From Ailurus styani (taxonomy: Eukaryota > Chordata > Mammalia > Carnivora > Ailuridae), in NCBI GenBank assembly GCA_002007465.1, contig LNAC01000009.1, positions 2,706,079 to 2,770,078 on the forward strand: DNA of 64,000 bases, given 5' to 3'. Positions 33,109 through 45,800 of the stretch are shown here, one piece after another. The notes beneath the pieces are model-generated. The model was not told where the DNA came from and made no database searches. It saw only the letters and a list, made by a program, of their open reading frames with translations. The position numbers and the translations under genes are program-made. Within the stretch, counting starts at the first letter, position 1. Each line of letters begins with the position of its first letter.

Positions 33109-33304
33109 TCTTTCTATTTTTTTTTTTTTTTAGATTTATTTATTTGAGAGAGCAAGTGAGCAAACAGAGGGAGAGGGAGACAGAGAGGGAGAAGCAGACT
33201 CCCTGCCAAGCAGGGAGCCCGATGTGGGGCTCGATCCCAGGACCCGGGGATCATGACCTGAGCCGAAGGCAGATGCCCAACCGACTGAGCTACCCCGGCA
33301 CCCC
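33109..33304 (-). mobile_element. CAN-SINE
   Basis: A minus-strand copy with an imperfect duplication of 'tgtgttggtctt' (33097-33108) as 'tgtgtgggtctt' (33305-33316). Confidence 0.88.
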
Positions 33305-33379
33305 TGTGTGGGTCTTAATAAGGGAGAAGGTAGAGCAGAAGTTGCAGCAGCTGAATGCATGCAGGAGCCTGAACATGTA

Positions 33380-33382
<3 letters not shown>

Positions 33383-33422
<40 letters not shown>
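33383..33422. repeat. (GT)n microsatellite
   Basis: Twenty uninterrupted GT units, likely to vary in length between individuals. Confidence 0.95.
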
Positions 33423-33425
<3 letters not shown>

Positions 33426-33429
33426 AGAA

Positions 33430-36130
33430 GGCAATGATAAAATCTTACTGCAAGCAAATGCAAGGTGTGTGCTTGGACCCTCCCAACACCACAATCATCT
33501 CTAAAGAGGCAGGATAAGCATAATGGCCCCATTTCAAAGAGGTAATAACTGGGGTTCAGTTCAGTCTATTGGAACTCACTTGCCCAAGGTAATGCTGCCT
33601 CTTCCAGAAGATTCCTCAGGTAGTGTTGGAATGAATTGCTTGGTCTTCTATAATCCCCAATAACTGTGAACATTTCAGTTAGACAGTTTGCCTGCTCCTT
33701 TCCTGGGGGCTGGCTGGCTATTTGTGTGTCTGTCCACTTGGCCCCTAGATGGATACTTCTGGAGAGGCAACAGCAGACGTTCGGCTTCCTCTTCGCCCTC
33801 CCCCCAGCCTCCGGGACACAGAGGACACCTCAGATACTCACTAAATGTTATTCATGCCAGGTGACCTGCCTGAGGTCTGCCTGTCTGTCAAGAACACAGT
33901 TTGGGACCCTGCTCTGCCACCCCCAATCTCAGGCCACCACCAGCTGTCACCTGCAAACCAGCAGCAGTAGCTCAATGGGTCTCCTGTCATCCAGTTCGCC
34001 CCATCCCCCCCACCCCCATTCGCAACACAACAGCCTCAGCAAACCTTTAAAAATGTAAATCTGAACTTGTCAGACCCTCCAGGATCCCCACTGTGTTTAG
34101 GATAAAATCACAAATCCTCCCAGTGTCCTACAGGGCCCGACAGGGTCAACCCCAGCTTTATCTGGCACTTCCTCTTCCTCTCCTCGCTCCAGCCTCCCCG
34201 AATTTCTTTCCTTCCCACTCGCCCAGTTCTTTCTTGCTTGTTAGCTTTGGGGCGTGCCATGCCCTTGGCCTGGAACAGTGCCTGCCTCGGCGCCCCGGGG
34301 GACTGGGGTCCCCTCCCTCCGTTGGTCAGCCTTAGGGGGGACACTGCCCATGGCTGAATCCCCGACCAGCACACAGTAGGCATTCCAGAAATATCTTTCC
34401 AATGACTCGAGCGATAAGACCCTTCTTGGCTCCTCAGTTTCCCTGAGGATGAGGATAAGGCCAATTGACCCTTCTCTGCCCAGGACTGATGGCTTTAAAT
34501 AGCTCTGACATACCCCGGAGGTGGAAAATGTAGATCCGATTGTAGAATGCGGCTTTCCAACGAGGCCAGGGAGCTCCACACTGGTGTAGAGACCACTCTG
34601 GCCAGCTCCGTCAAGGTAGTGCTCCTGTCAGACTGGGCTGGGGCTGGGACTGGATTCATAAGACGTGGGTGTCTTCTGGGTCTTACCACTTCACGTGGGC
34701 ATTTCCACAAGTCCCCTCAGTATCTCTGCTGTGCCGAGTGAAGGCTGGAAACCAGTGGGCAGTGAGTTCCAGCTCTGGCTCCATCGCCTGCCGGCTAGCG
34801 GCTACAACTTCACTGCCACTGGTCTCAGTTTCTTCATCTGTAAAGTGGGGCTGCTAATAGTACCCACTTCTCGGGGTTGTTGTGAACAGTCCACAGGCTA
34901 CTACTACCTTGAAAGCGCTTAGTGCTTGGCACATCAAGCATTTGTTGTGGCTGTTATTATCAGTAGATGGTTCATTCCCAGGAGTTGGGACCTGGTTAGC
35001 AGGGCTCGCTATGCAACCCTGACTTCAAGTAGTACTTCCCAGAAGACATATTGTTTTTCAACTTCTTGTAAGAAACTGCAAGAAGTGTATGTGATTCACG
35101 TTTAAGCCACCGGTGGATATTAATGGACCTTCAGTGATGGGGGGTGGAGGGGGGGCGGGACTACACTAGGCTCCAGAGGCAAGAAGATGAGTAGGATCCA
35201 CTTCTTATCTTTTGAGAAAAGACAAACCGATGATCGTGATCCTGCGGGTGCACGTGGCGAGGGAGCCCACAAACTCTGGGGCAGAGGAGAGGATTTCAGG
35301 GAGGTGACAGGGGTCCTCTGAGGGTCTGGGGAACCCTGGGGTGGACGGAGGAGGGCAGGACGTATGGGCAGAACGGCCACACACTCCCCGCCGGGGTGTG
35401 GGATTCACTGGGAAAGACTAGATTGAGCTCTGTGGGTGAGAAACTGGTATCTATTCCCCCAGCTGACAGAACCTTCTCTGCGCCAGACCTGGCTGGGCTG
35501 GGGGTGGGGGGCACATCAGACCTAGACAGAGCCCCAACCCTCCCAAACCAGTGGGCTGTCCAGTGGAAGAGACACGACGAGACAAACATTACTCGCATCC
35601 ACGCCCCTCCTGCCCTCCCCCTCCTCCCCCGCCAAGCCCCCTCCCTGCCAGAGCCGAGGTATCCAGGAGCCTGCAGGAGGTATCCTGGGAATCAAGCCCT
35701 TGTCCTTGCTGTGGGGAGAGGGCAGTTTCCAGATCCCTGGTGGGGGTGTGGTCTCTGGAGATGGCATCTTCAGGCTGGGGGTTGGGGCTGATGCCCTCCT
35801 CTCTTACCCTTCAGCAGAGCCTTTTAAGGGGGTGACCCCCTGACCTCCAGACTGTTCCCCCTCACCCTCTAGCTAGAAGTCCCTGGGGTAGCAGCTTAGA
35901 GAAGGAGGGCTCCCGAGGCCTCAGGTTTAGCTGCAGATGGGAGGCCGGGGTTGGGCCTGAAAAGCCTCTGGGGTCCCCTGGGCACTCTTGGGGAGCTCAG
36001 CCAAGGCCACGGGGCCTGGGTCAGGTCCATGGGAGTGTAGCGCCGAGATGCGGGTGCCTGGCCCAGGACGAGGGAGGGGGCCACGGGCAAAGGGTTCGGC
36101 CGAGGGAGCAGGCGGGGCATTGGGAGTCTA
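33430..36130. other. Intergenic sequence left of the miR-219 island
   Basis: No gene is supported. A plus-orientation MIR lies at about 34765-34975 ('cagtttcttcatctgtaaag', 'gaaagcgcttagtgcttgg'). L2-like text occurs at about 34040-34400 ('cccttggcctggaac', 'acacagtaggcattccag'). The rest, especially 35100-36130, is GC-rich unique sequence with no clear exon. Confidence 0.5.
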
Positions 36131-36272
36131 GGGCGCAGGGTGGGGGTGGGAGGGCGAGGGGTCCGGCGGTGCAGGGGAGGGGGGCGCCCCCGGGGAGGGG
36201 CACGCTATGTCTTTAAGAGCTGCCTGAGCGCAGGTTGCAGCTGCCTGGCCAGCCCGAGAGACAGCGGAGATT

Positions 36273-36400
36273 NNNNNNNNNNNNNNNNNNNNNNNNNNNN
36301 NNNNNNNNNNNNNNNNNNNNNNNNNNNNNNNNNNNNNNNNNNNNNNNNNNNNNNNNNNNNNNNNNNNNNNNNNNNNNNNNNNNNNNNNNNNNNNNNNNNN
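36273..36400. other. Assembly gap of 128 N
   Basis: A run of N inside the miR-219 CpG island, next to CCGCCA triplet repeats that probably stopped the assembly. Confidence 0.99.
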
Positions 36401-36916
36401 CCGCCACCGCCACCGCCACCGCCGGCGCCCCGGCCGCGACTCAGCCACAGGGAAGCGGAGAGCGCCGGAGCGGTGCGTGCGCGGGGCTGGGCGGGGGCGG
36501 GGACCCCGCGAGTCCAGCAGCCCGCACCCCGGGCTCGGAGACGCGACCCGGCCTCGGGCCCCTGCCTTCCGGATTCCCGGCGAGCCCGGGCAGCCCAGGC
36601 TGGGGGCGGGGAGAGGGGAGTTGGGGTTCCCCCGGGCCTGACAGAGGAGATTCCCCCGACCCAGGGCGGCGCAGAGACCCAACGCGGGCTACTCTAGGGA
36701 CTCCGGGCCGCGATCGAAGGAGACACACGCCGGGGGCGATGGGGATCCCCACGCAAGGGTCGGGACCCGCGTGCTTGCTCGTCCACCTTACCGCGGGGAC
36801 GGGCCGCGACCGCTGAGCGCCTGCGAGGTAGTCGGACGCGCCGCTCCGGAGATCTCCTGGTCCGGCGCTTTTAAGGAGCCAAGCGGAACCCCGCACGCAG
36901 GAAACCGGGGCCCCGA

Positions 36917-37013
36917 ACTCGGGGGCTTCGCCACTGATTGTCCAAACGCAATTCTTGTACGAGTCTGCGGCCAACCGAGAATTGTGGCTGGACATCTGTG
37001 GCTGAGCTCCGGG
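36917..37013 (+). ncRNA. MIR219A2: mir-219a-2 precursor hairpin
   Basis: The 97-base precursor matches mammalian mir-219a-2 across the stem and loop. The 5p mature sequence is at 36935-36955, starting TGATTGTCC (seed GATTGTC). The 3p mature sequence is at 36978-36999, starting AGAATTGTGGC. The two arms pair around the loop at about 36956-36977. In mammals this microRNA is strongly expressed in oligodendrocytes and promotes their differentiation by silencing inhibitors of it. Its place between URM1 and CERCAM, on the strand opposite to both, matches the human locus. It is convergent with URM1 and divergent from CERCAM. Both mature arms look intact. Confidence 0.97.
36917..37013 (-). ncRNA. MIR219B: mir-219b, antisense to mir-219a-2
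   Basis: The reverse complement of the mir-219a-2 hairpin also folds, and in human it is annotated as mir-219b. Its mature arms would be 36976-36997 (5p, starting AGATGTCC) and 36933-36955 (3p, starting AGAATTGCG). The sequence is complete. Whether it is transcribed here cannot be told. The minus strand at this point is about 1.9 kb beyond the likely URM1 poly(A) signal. Confidence 0.7.
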
Positions 37014-37409
37014 CGCAACAGGGGCGGAAGCCGCAGCGACCGAGCCCGGCGCGGGCGAGACCCCTCTGGGGAGGCGGCCGGCTGGCCCCAGCGCGAGGAT
37101 CGCGGCCCCGGCCCGGCGCGCGAAGCAGGGACGCCGGTCCCTGCCACCAGCGCCGCCATCCTCATCCTCGTCGTCGTCGTCGTCGTCGTCCTCTGCGGGT
37201 GACCAGTCGTGGCTGGCGGGGGCCTCCAGTCGATCGCGTCGTTTTTCCCTTTTTCAAATTTCGGCCGGGAACGAAGCTGGCACGCCGCGGCGGGGCACGA
37301 ATGTGGTCCGGGGAGCCTGCCCTCGGCCCGAGCCGCAGCAAGTCGGGGGCGGAAGAAGAGGCCGGCGGGAAGCGCTCGCTAATTCGTTTTGAATTGGTTT
37401 TAACCTAGC

Positions 37410-38900
37410 CCCCCACCAATACACCCCAAACAAAAAAGCCTAAACCGACCCCTGAGCCCCCAAATAAACCGACCCCTCCCGCCAGCCCCTCCGGACGGAC
37501 CGATGGGCTGAGCCTCCTCCAGCCGCTGCCGGAGTCAGGAGTCGGAGAAGCGTCGGGAATGATGCGCTCCAGCCGGGCAATCGCCTCGGCTTTGGAAACA
37601 ACTTGGACAAACGAATCCTTTTCATTAAAGACAAATCTTCGGAGATAGTGGGGTTTACTTATTCGTTTATTTCCTCAAAAGTGGGGGTTCAGGAGTTGTG
37701 GGGGGAGGCAGCCGGGCATTGTTGGGGCTGAGCCCAGGTCACCTGTTCCTGACCCCCGTCCTGCTGGGGACTGAAAGTGACCCAAAATGCTGTGGAGCGG
37801 GGCTTGGGCCAGTTTCAGTGATGGTGCGGAGAAAGCGGTTTTCTCAGCGTATCCTCCTGCCCTGCTCCTCAGCATTAATTGGGGTGCCCTGGCGGAAGGG
37901 ATATCCCGAACCTACTCTCCCTCTTCCCAGTGCAGGCGGGAAAGGAATTCTCACGTCCGGTTTCCAGGACTTGGAATCCCAGGCGGGACAATGGGCCACT
38001 CCAGTGGGACTGGAGGCAAGGAGGGCCCTCCAGGTTACAGGAATCAGTGCGATTGTAGGGGGCCATTTCAAATCCCTTGCTCCGTTCCCTAACACGGAAA
38101 CCCTGACCTCAGCACCTAGTTCCCGCTGGTCATACAGCCTTTCTAGACAACACTCGAACCCCACATTGGCCTTGAATTTGCACTCAGACCAGCTCCTACC
38201 GATAACCCCAACATGGCCAGCCCCCACCTACACATACCCAGAGGCTCTCTACCCACCTACGGCTGGAGAGAAGCCCAGAAGCCAGGGGTCGTGTGTCCTC
38301 CAGGCCTTGAGAGTGATGTGCACACACATCCCCTCCACCCCCAACACTGCTGAGACAATCATTTGGCACTTTTACCTCCACAGAAGGAGGGAGGTTCCAC
38401 CTTAACTTACTGACATTGGATGAAAAGCAGTGTTTGGGGTGGGATGATGTTAATGCCCTCATTTTTCTTTTCTTTCTTTCTTTTTTTTTTTTTTTGAGGT
38501 TTCCCCCCAGCGAAGCTTCTTCTCCAGGTCCAGGGAAGGGAGGTTCAGCAGTCTGATATGACACCCCCATTCTTGTTTCTGGGGCTGCAGGCTGCAGCTG
38601 GTAGGACAAAGCCCAGCCTTGGACAAGTAGAGAAGCGTCCTGGACCCAGACTGGTCAGCGCGGACGGGCTCTGCCATCCCCTTCTCCAGACATCCCCTTC
38701 TCCAGACGGCCCCATCAGACCACTCTCTCCCAGACAGTCTGTGGAGTCTGGGTTTTAACCCCTGCCCTCTTTTTGGGTGAAGGGCAGCTCTGAAAGCCCT
38801 AGGCTGAGGGCAGAGAGGTTGGACCAGGGACCATGGCTGGGGAATGTGGGTGCCCCTGGTTTCTAAGGATGAAACTCCAGGCGAAGCTAGTAAACAACCT
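37410..38900. other. Interval between the miR-219 island and URM1
   Basis: No gene is supported. There is a T-rich run at 38466-38497. A second minus-strand AATAAA (TTTATT at 37667-37672) might serve as a distal poly(A) site for URM1. The rest is unique sequence without a clear feature. Confidence 0.5.
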
Positions 38901-39881
38901 AGTCTTTTATTTGCCCAAGGCCAGCTGTTGCAGGCACTGAGGCCCCAAGACTTCCAGAAGGGATGGAGGGAGGAGGGGCAAACCACCCTGCCTACCAGGT
39001 GCTGCCTGCCCCCATCCTGCTTCTTGCGGGAGGTGGGAAAGGAGATCAAGTCTCCATTCGTGTCATCAAGGATCACGCCTGCTTTCAGACAGTTAGAAAT
39101 ATTCAGTTGCTGTTGAGGAAACTGAGGCACTCTGAACCCCCCCAGGCCTCTATGTGCCAGTCCAAGCTTTGGCCTGCTCCTCTCCCTCTCCAGAATGAGC
39201 TGCAGGCAGCCTTTTGCTGGGGGAGGGTCTTAGGAGCCCATCTGGTGGCCTGTGGGGGGGGAAGGCCAGCCAGGGTCAAGGGCTGGGGATGGGGGAGCAG
39301 GAGGAGGGGTGTGGTTGGAAGAGCAGCTGCTGGGAGGGGGGAGTCAGCACTGAATAGGGGACCCCAGCTGGGGTTCCATAATGATATCAGTGGGGGACAG
39401 CCAGAGCCCTCTGCTGTCTAGGTGGGGAAACTGAGGCAGAGACTCCTCCCATCTTGGAGAAGGGAGGGGCCTCCTATCAGCTATTCTGGTCCATTCATCT
39501 TCCCCACGAAGACACTAGAGCCAGGGAGCTAGTCCCTTGTCCGTGGTCACTTGGTGTTTAGACTGAGACACAAGGAGTGGAGGGCAGCCGGGTCACCTGG
39601 CCAGGGAGCCCCCTCCTGTTGTGACAAGCCGGAGGGGCACCCTCCCCCACCTCAGCTGCTGGGGAGGGAGGCAGGCTGAGCCCGCCCGCCCCCACTCACG
39701 TGCCTGCGAAAGGCTCATTTTTAGCACCTGGCCTCTTTTCCCTGCCTGGAGGGAGCTCGGGGGACAGAGCCGGGAAGAAAGCGGCCAAGGGGGACAGGGA
39801 GACCTGGAAGCAGGGCCCCAGGGGATGTCTGACTGTGCTCTTCCCCCCGCCCCACGGGAGCCCGGGCACAGAGCGGGGCCC
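38890..39881 (-). other. URM1: URM1 3' untranslated region
   Basis: The sequence between the stop codon at 39882 and the likely poly(A) signal. It is GC-rich, contains a possible minus-orientation MIR remnant at 39420-39570, and has no SINE insertion. Confidence 0.5.
38906..38911 (-). terminator. URM1: Probable URM1 poly(A) signal
   Basis: TTTATT on the plus strand is AATAAA on the minus strand, about 970 bases past the URM1 stop codon. A GT/T-rich stretch ('ggttgtttac' on the minus strand) follows at a suitable distance. It is an inference from position. Confidence 0.55.
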
Positions 39882-42800
39882 TCAGCCGCCGTGCAGCGTG
39901 GATATGAAGAGGATGCTGTCCCGGTCCTGCAGCTGGTAGTCCAGCTCGCCCTGGTCCAGGAGAGAGAGGAGGAGACTGTCAGGGCTTCTCCTCAGCTGTT
40001 GGGAGGGGAGGAGGGGGCCTGGCCACCTTGGGAGAGAAGGAGAAAGTCTACCAGAGAAATGGGTGCCCTGCACATTAACCTGCGAATCTTCCGGAAGGAG
40101 GAGAGGGCACCACTTCCCCTAGGTCCCCGTTCCTTCCTCCCTGGGGTGGGAGACTTCAGTGGCCCTGGTTTGGAGGCCAAGTGGGACAGGGGACTAGCCA
40201 GCCACCCCCGCCGGGCCTGAGGGAAAACCCAAGCCTGTCCTGGGGCAGCAGCAAGGGGAGGGACGTCTCCTGAGGTACTGACCAGCAGCTCCCAGTCCGC
40301 GTCATTAACCAGCACCAGAATTCCCGGCCGCCTGTGGGAGAGAGGGTGTGAGGAGCAGGGAGGGGAGGGCAGGAGGGGAGGGCAGGAGCCAGTCGGCAGC
40401 AGGGGGAGAGAGGCTGAGACGCTTGGGCTGCAGGACACTGTGGTGGGACCTTGTCCTCTCGAGGTTTTGACTGAAAAGCACCCAGAGGGCGCCTGGGTGG
40501 CTCAGCGGTTTAAAGCCTCTGCCTTCAGCTCAGGTCATGATCTCAGGGTCCTGGGATCGAGGCCCACATCGGGCTCTCTGCTCGGCGGGGAGCCTGCTTC
40601 CTCCTCTCTCTCTGCCTGCCTCTCTGCCTACTTGTGATCTCTCTCTCTCTCTCTCTCTGTCAAATAAATAAATAAAATCTTTAAAAAAAAAAAGAAAAGC
40701 ACCCAGAACTGGAGGGGACACTGAGTCTAAAGGAAACCAGGTCAGAGAGTCGTAGCCTTTGAGAGGATATGGAAAATGGGTACAAATTCCAGCACCACCT
40801 CCCAGACCTCAGGCAACTCATTTAGATTCTCTGAGCATCAGTTTCCTCATCTGAAAATGGCACAAATTACACAGCCGTCCTCCCAGGTCTGTGCCAGCAT
40901 GAGCCGGGATGACGCGTGTCAGGTGCCTCCCGGCCTGTGTCTATGCCAGTAACCACTGGCGGCGGCTTGTTTTTCCAGGGGTCTCCCCTCACTCTCCGGG
41001 GTCTCCCGCAGGCCCGTCCTGGACAGGAGGCTATCCTGGCTCCTCGGAATCAGGGAAGGCTGCCTGGGGCCTCAAGCACCCACACGTCTGAGAGCAGCCT
41101 GGCCTGGTGTAAGGCAGGGGAGGCGGACATCTGGACAGGCACCTGCCTGGCCCCTGCTGGCAGCAGCCCCAGGAGCACTACTGTCCTTGCGGAGGGGAGG
41201 TGGCCTCCGTGAGGGTGGGACCGTGACCTGAGCCAGGGCTTGAATGGCAGCCGTACCCCTGCTGGTGACCTCTGCTTCAAGGGGATGATGACGGGGTCCC
41301 ACAAACGCCTCGCCCACCTAACACATCAGGCTGTCTTCTTGTAGCAGAGTGACTTCCTGGCACAGGGAGCATGGCTCTTTTCCCAGGAAGATGGGTTAGG
41401 TCTGGGACAGGTCCAGAAGGTCTGGGATAGGGAGAGGGGTATGCTCACCCCAGTAAGCACGAATGTGCATGTGCGTGTGTACACATGTGCACAGTGATTC
41501 CCTGGAATTCTAGACCTGTGCCCCCCAGTACGGTATCTATGAGGCACTACTTGCATTCCTAGGGCTCAACAGACTCATGTGCTTAGCAGCTACTACACTG
41601 GACACCACAGAATACACAGCATTTCCAGCATCACAGAAAGTTCTACGGGACAACCACAGCCCCAGACTGTTGAGGGATGCAAGGGACTGTGCGCAGCATC
41701 TTTTTCTCAGGACTTCCTGTACGGAGAGAGTAGCTGAGGCCCAGAGACGGAGGGAGGATAAAGGGGAGAACAGGACCCCCAGAAGGCTGTGGGTGAACCC
41801 AAGGACAGGGGCTCAAACCTCCTTCCCTCCTGCCCCCGCCTGCCCTCCTCAGGGAACAGAAGAAAGGGACTCACACGCTGTCTCCCTGGATGAACAACTC
41901 TGGCCGCTCTTTGAGCAAATTCTTCTTGATCCAGACAAGGAGGTTCCGGATGTCCCCTAGAGAGGAAGGCACAGAACAAACTCTTGTCAAACCCCAGTGA
42001 TTCCCGGCCCCGGGAGCCTTGCCTGGGTCAGAAGGAAGGGAACATGGGGCTTTAGGGAGCCTCTTTGAGACCAGGCTCTCACAGCCCCCGGACTTGCAGA
42101 TTTCCAAAGTGAGGAAGGGGGTTAGGGGACCAGCATCCTGCCAGAGAGGCCTTCAGAGAAAGTGGTGCTGCTCAAGGCTTCAGGAGGCGACGGGGCCTCA
42201 AGACAGACAGGCTTCTGAAGGGCCCTGAAGGACCCCTCCACCCTTCTCTCTCCAGCCAGTCCCAGATGGGGCGGACTCAGCTTTGCTCTCGGAGGGGTCT
42301 GCATATATTTCCCTTTGTGAGGGAAGAAAGACAATTGCTGAGCCGATAACATCAGTTAATTTCCTCTGGCAGAGGGAGAGAAGGATCCTCCACCAGCCAA
42401 GCCGCTGACAAATCACAGTCCTGCTACCCCCACCTTCCCAGGGCCCCCCCCCCGGCCGGGGACGGCCACCCTGAAGAGGCACGAGGCTCAGCCTGGACAC
42501 GGAGATCGGCCCCTCGGGGGCTCCGGGACAGCCCCTGAGCTCTGTGCACACCACGTGGAGGCCCCGAGCCACCTGTGCCCGGCTCCCCTCTCCTTTCCTA
42601 GGAACAGGGGCCCACAGCACAGCACACTGACATCTGCCTCCGTAAACTCCTCAAAGCCCACGGCTCTTGACCGTCCACTCCTCCGACAGATTGTCCCCGA
42701 GGCTGCGGGAGTTCCTTCTGTCCCCGAGACCACTCGAGGACCAAAGGCCTCCGGGAGACAAGCGGTCCCTGGGACGCCGGCAGGGGCTTGGGGCTAGCCA

Positions 42801-45800
42801 CCTCCATCCTGACTTAGTCTCCCAGACGGGTCTGCTGGCCTGGACCGGCGCGGGAGCACAGCTCAGGGGCGAGGCTGGAGAAGGGCCCAGGCAGCGTCTT
42901 GGTTTCTCTGTGCAGAGCGACAGCCCCGGCCTGCGGCTCAGGGAAAGAAAGGCTGCTTGGCCAGGAAGCTCCGCTCTGCCCCAGTCTTGGCCCAGCGGCG
43001 GTGCATCTCTGCCACAGAACCAGCCTTAGGCAGGGTTCTGGGGCATTCTCCCTGACCTGCGTGCCACCCTCTTGGGAGGCAGGCAGGCTGCACCCGGGAT
43101 GGCCCGGCTCACTCTGCTCCGTGCCAACTTCCCCGGATCGTCCGCCAGCAGAGCACGGGGCCAGGGGCAAAGTGTCCAAGATCTGAGGCTGCCGCCTTTT
43201 GGTTGTAATTCCTGCTTTTAAACAAAGCAGATTGGAGTCCTCATGGTCCCTGGAGCGGGCAGGGGATGCGGAGTGTCGCCTCCAACTAGCTGCAGTCCAT
43301 GCGGACTCCTGGCTGGGTTCCTCCCCGAGGCCTGGTTTCAGAGGCTCCCCCTCGGCCTCCATCTCGGCACTGTCTGGTGGGCCGCCAGCCCATACATCTT
43401 GTGGCCGCTCGATACGGCCACTGGGGTCTGACACATCCATCAGCCAGCCGCAGCAGGCAGGGTTGCGCCTGGGTGTGTGGAGGAGCCGAGAGGCACTGGG
43501 CAGTGCCTGGCCCCAGGGCCACCGGCTGCACCTCCACGGCCCTGGCCGGCCTGTACAGAACCAGGACCCAGTTGGATGAAGGGCCCGGACTCCCTCCAAA
43601 AGGAGGGGGCTTCTGCTCCCCTCTGGATAGGCTGGGGGAAGGGAGGAGGGCTAGTGGTCATGTCGGGGTCATCCGAGTGATGGCACCATCATGGAGTCCC
43701 AGAGGGGTGGACTGGGGGGTGAGTGTGCTGTCGGTATGGGCTCATTTATCATGATGCTCCTCTTTGCTGAGGTCACTCCCTCCCTCCTCTGTGCCCCCCC
43801 CAGGCCTGCCCACATTCTTGATAGCCTGTTTCCATGGTGAGGTCGCTGTATTGTTCCCCCATGCCTGGATTTGGGGGTGGGGAGAAGTGGAACTCGCTAC
43901 TCGCTGCTCCCTTCGCAGGGAGGCCTTGCAAGGGCCACTCGGCCTGGCCTGAAACACACCCCCAGGGACATCTTGCTAGGCTTGCTGAGGCCCAGACAAT
44001 ATGCAAATAGCCTCCAAGCCAGATGGTCGGCTTCCAAAGGCGCCCAGGGGAGGAGGAAGGGTTAAGCAGAGTCAGGGACTGGTGGCTCTGGGGAATCTCA
44101 CCTTCCCCCTCTAGGTCCTCCTGCCTTCCCACTTCCACTGAGGGTGGTTTCTCTCCTGGGATCCCATGCATTCGTTCCAAGATAAATATTTATTGAGCAA
44201 CTACTATGTGCCAGGTGCGAGGAAGACAGTGGACACAGGGTCCACTGGAGTTAACAGGCCAGCAGGGGAGACGGCCACCACTGATTGAGTTGGTTGTCAT
44301 AAATGCTATCTCCTTAGTGCGGGGGCAGGAACACTTTTCTGAGATGTTCGGGTTGATGCTGAGGCCTGAAGGATGAGTAGGGCAGGATGGAGAAGCACCC
44401 CAGGCAGAAGGAGGAACATACATGAAGACCTGAGGCAAGATGGAATTGGCAGGTTCAAGGTAATAGAACAGAGAAGACAAGATCAGCATGAGAGGAGGCC
44501 AGAGCAGTCGCCAGGGGCCGGCCCATGAAGGGCATGCAGGCATCTTGAGACAGTTCTGCTCTGGAAGAGGCCTCTCCTTCCTCGTGAACCCCAAGTGTGC
44601 TCTGTGGGTACAGAACCCACAATGTCTGGGCCGGTGCTCCACGTTCCTCTGGTGACACGCAGTATCAAGATCCAGCTCAAATGCACCGCATGACCGTTAT
44701 GAACTGCAGTGTGTCCCAAGGCCCCGGCGCGGGCCCCCAGCACACGGCACTGAGTCTCACACACAGAACCTGCCCGAGATGTTCACTGACATGTGGGCAA
44801 CAACTGCAGAGCGTGGAGGAGAGGTTGAGAACAGAGACAGTCCTGGTTCTGGCTTTGAGCCATTACTTCCTGGTCCTGTGACCTTGGCTGTGGGGTTCTC
44901 TGAGCCTCAGCTTCCTTCTCTGGGAAGTGGGTAGGAACGCCACTAACAAGGGTATCGTGAGGACCGAGTAAGACGATCCACATGAGGCTCTGGGCACCTC
45001 CGTGCCATAATCGTTCTGTGATTCAGAAGAGAAACCTGTACCCTTTGCCCTCTCCCAATGTCCTGAGCTTCTGCAGGCTCTGCGCAGGCCCCTGGCCCCC
45101 TGGGGATTCTACCTGGACAGCCTGGCAGGTGGGGTTCAGTCCAACACTCATTGGATAGCGCTGGGACCAGCTGGGGCTTTCCTCAGGACCCATGACCTTG
45201 CCCTCAGAAGCAGGAAAGGCAATGAAGAAATGGGGGATTAGGAATGGTGAGGGGGCCCCAGACACTGGCCTTCCCTCCGTTTTATTTGATTATTTATAAA
45301 AATCATTTTATTGATTTATTTTTTCAAGTAACCTCTATGTCCAACACGGGGCTTAAACTCACATCCCTAAGATCAAGAGTCCGATGCTCTGCTGACTGAG
45401 CCAGCCATGAGTCCGCTTCACTCCATTTTAGATGTGCAGAGCCCTCACATGCTCCTGTGACAACCCAGGTCAAAGGAATCCCATTCTGAGGCCAGAACGC
45501 AGGTGCTGGATGAGCACCCGATACGAGGTCTCCGGTGAGGAAGCCTGGCCCGTGCACTGGGGGAAGAGCAGGAGGGGGAGCCACTGCTCTGTGGCGGGGT
45601 GGTCAAGAGCTGGGATTCTGGAGCCAGGAGACACTGGGCTGCAGCTAGAAGCCCTGGGCAGGAAGTCACCCCGCCTTTCAGTCTCAGTGTCAGCCTCTGA
45701 CAAATGGGGACAGCAATCCAAACCTCAGACCACTGCCGTGAGGGTTCAGGCATAAGGTAGCAGCAGGCCCTGTGGAGTGTCCAACACACAGGACAATGTC

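Larger units (their letters stand above)
36140..37400 (+). promoter_or_regulatory. CpG island containing the miR-219 hairpin
   Basis: A dense CpG island around the microRNA, with a gap at 36273-36400 followed at once by CCGCCA triplet repeats (36401-36423), and a short GTC repeat at 37167-37190. It is a likely promoter for the plus-strand primary transcript. A possible plus-strand poly(A) signal AATAAA is at 37463-37468, 450 bases past the hairpin. The transcription start cannot be read from sequence alone. Confidence 0.5.

Noticed and set aside
33136..33360. Short Ser/Leu-rich open frames found repeatedly, containing '[11 protein letters not shown]'
   Set aside because: These are translations of CAN-SINE heads and recur at every SINE copy.
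37167..37190. A GTC triplet repeat as a coding or disease-type repeat
   Set aside because: Too short and not in a supported exon; just a small repeat in the CpG island.
42814..43599. A 261-codon minus-strand open frame inside URM1 intron 2
   Set aside because: No recognisable domain and open frames on both strands; best explained by composition.
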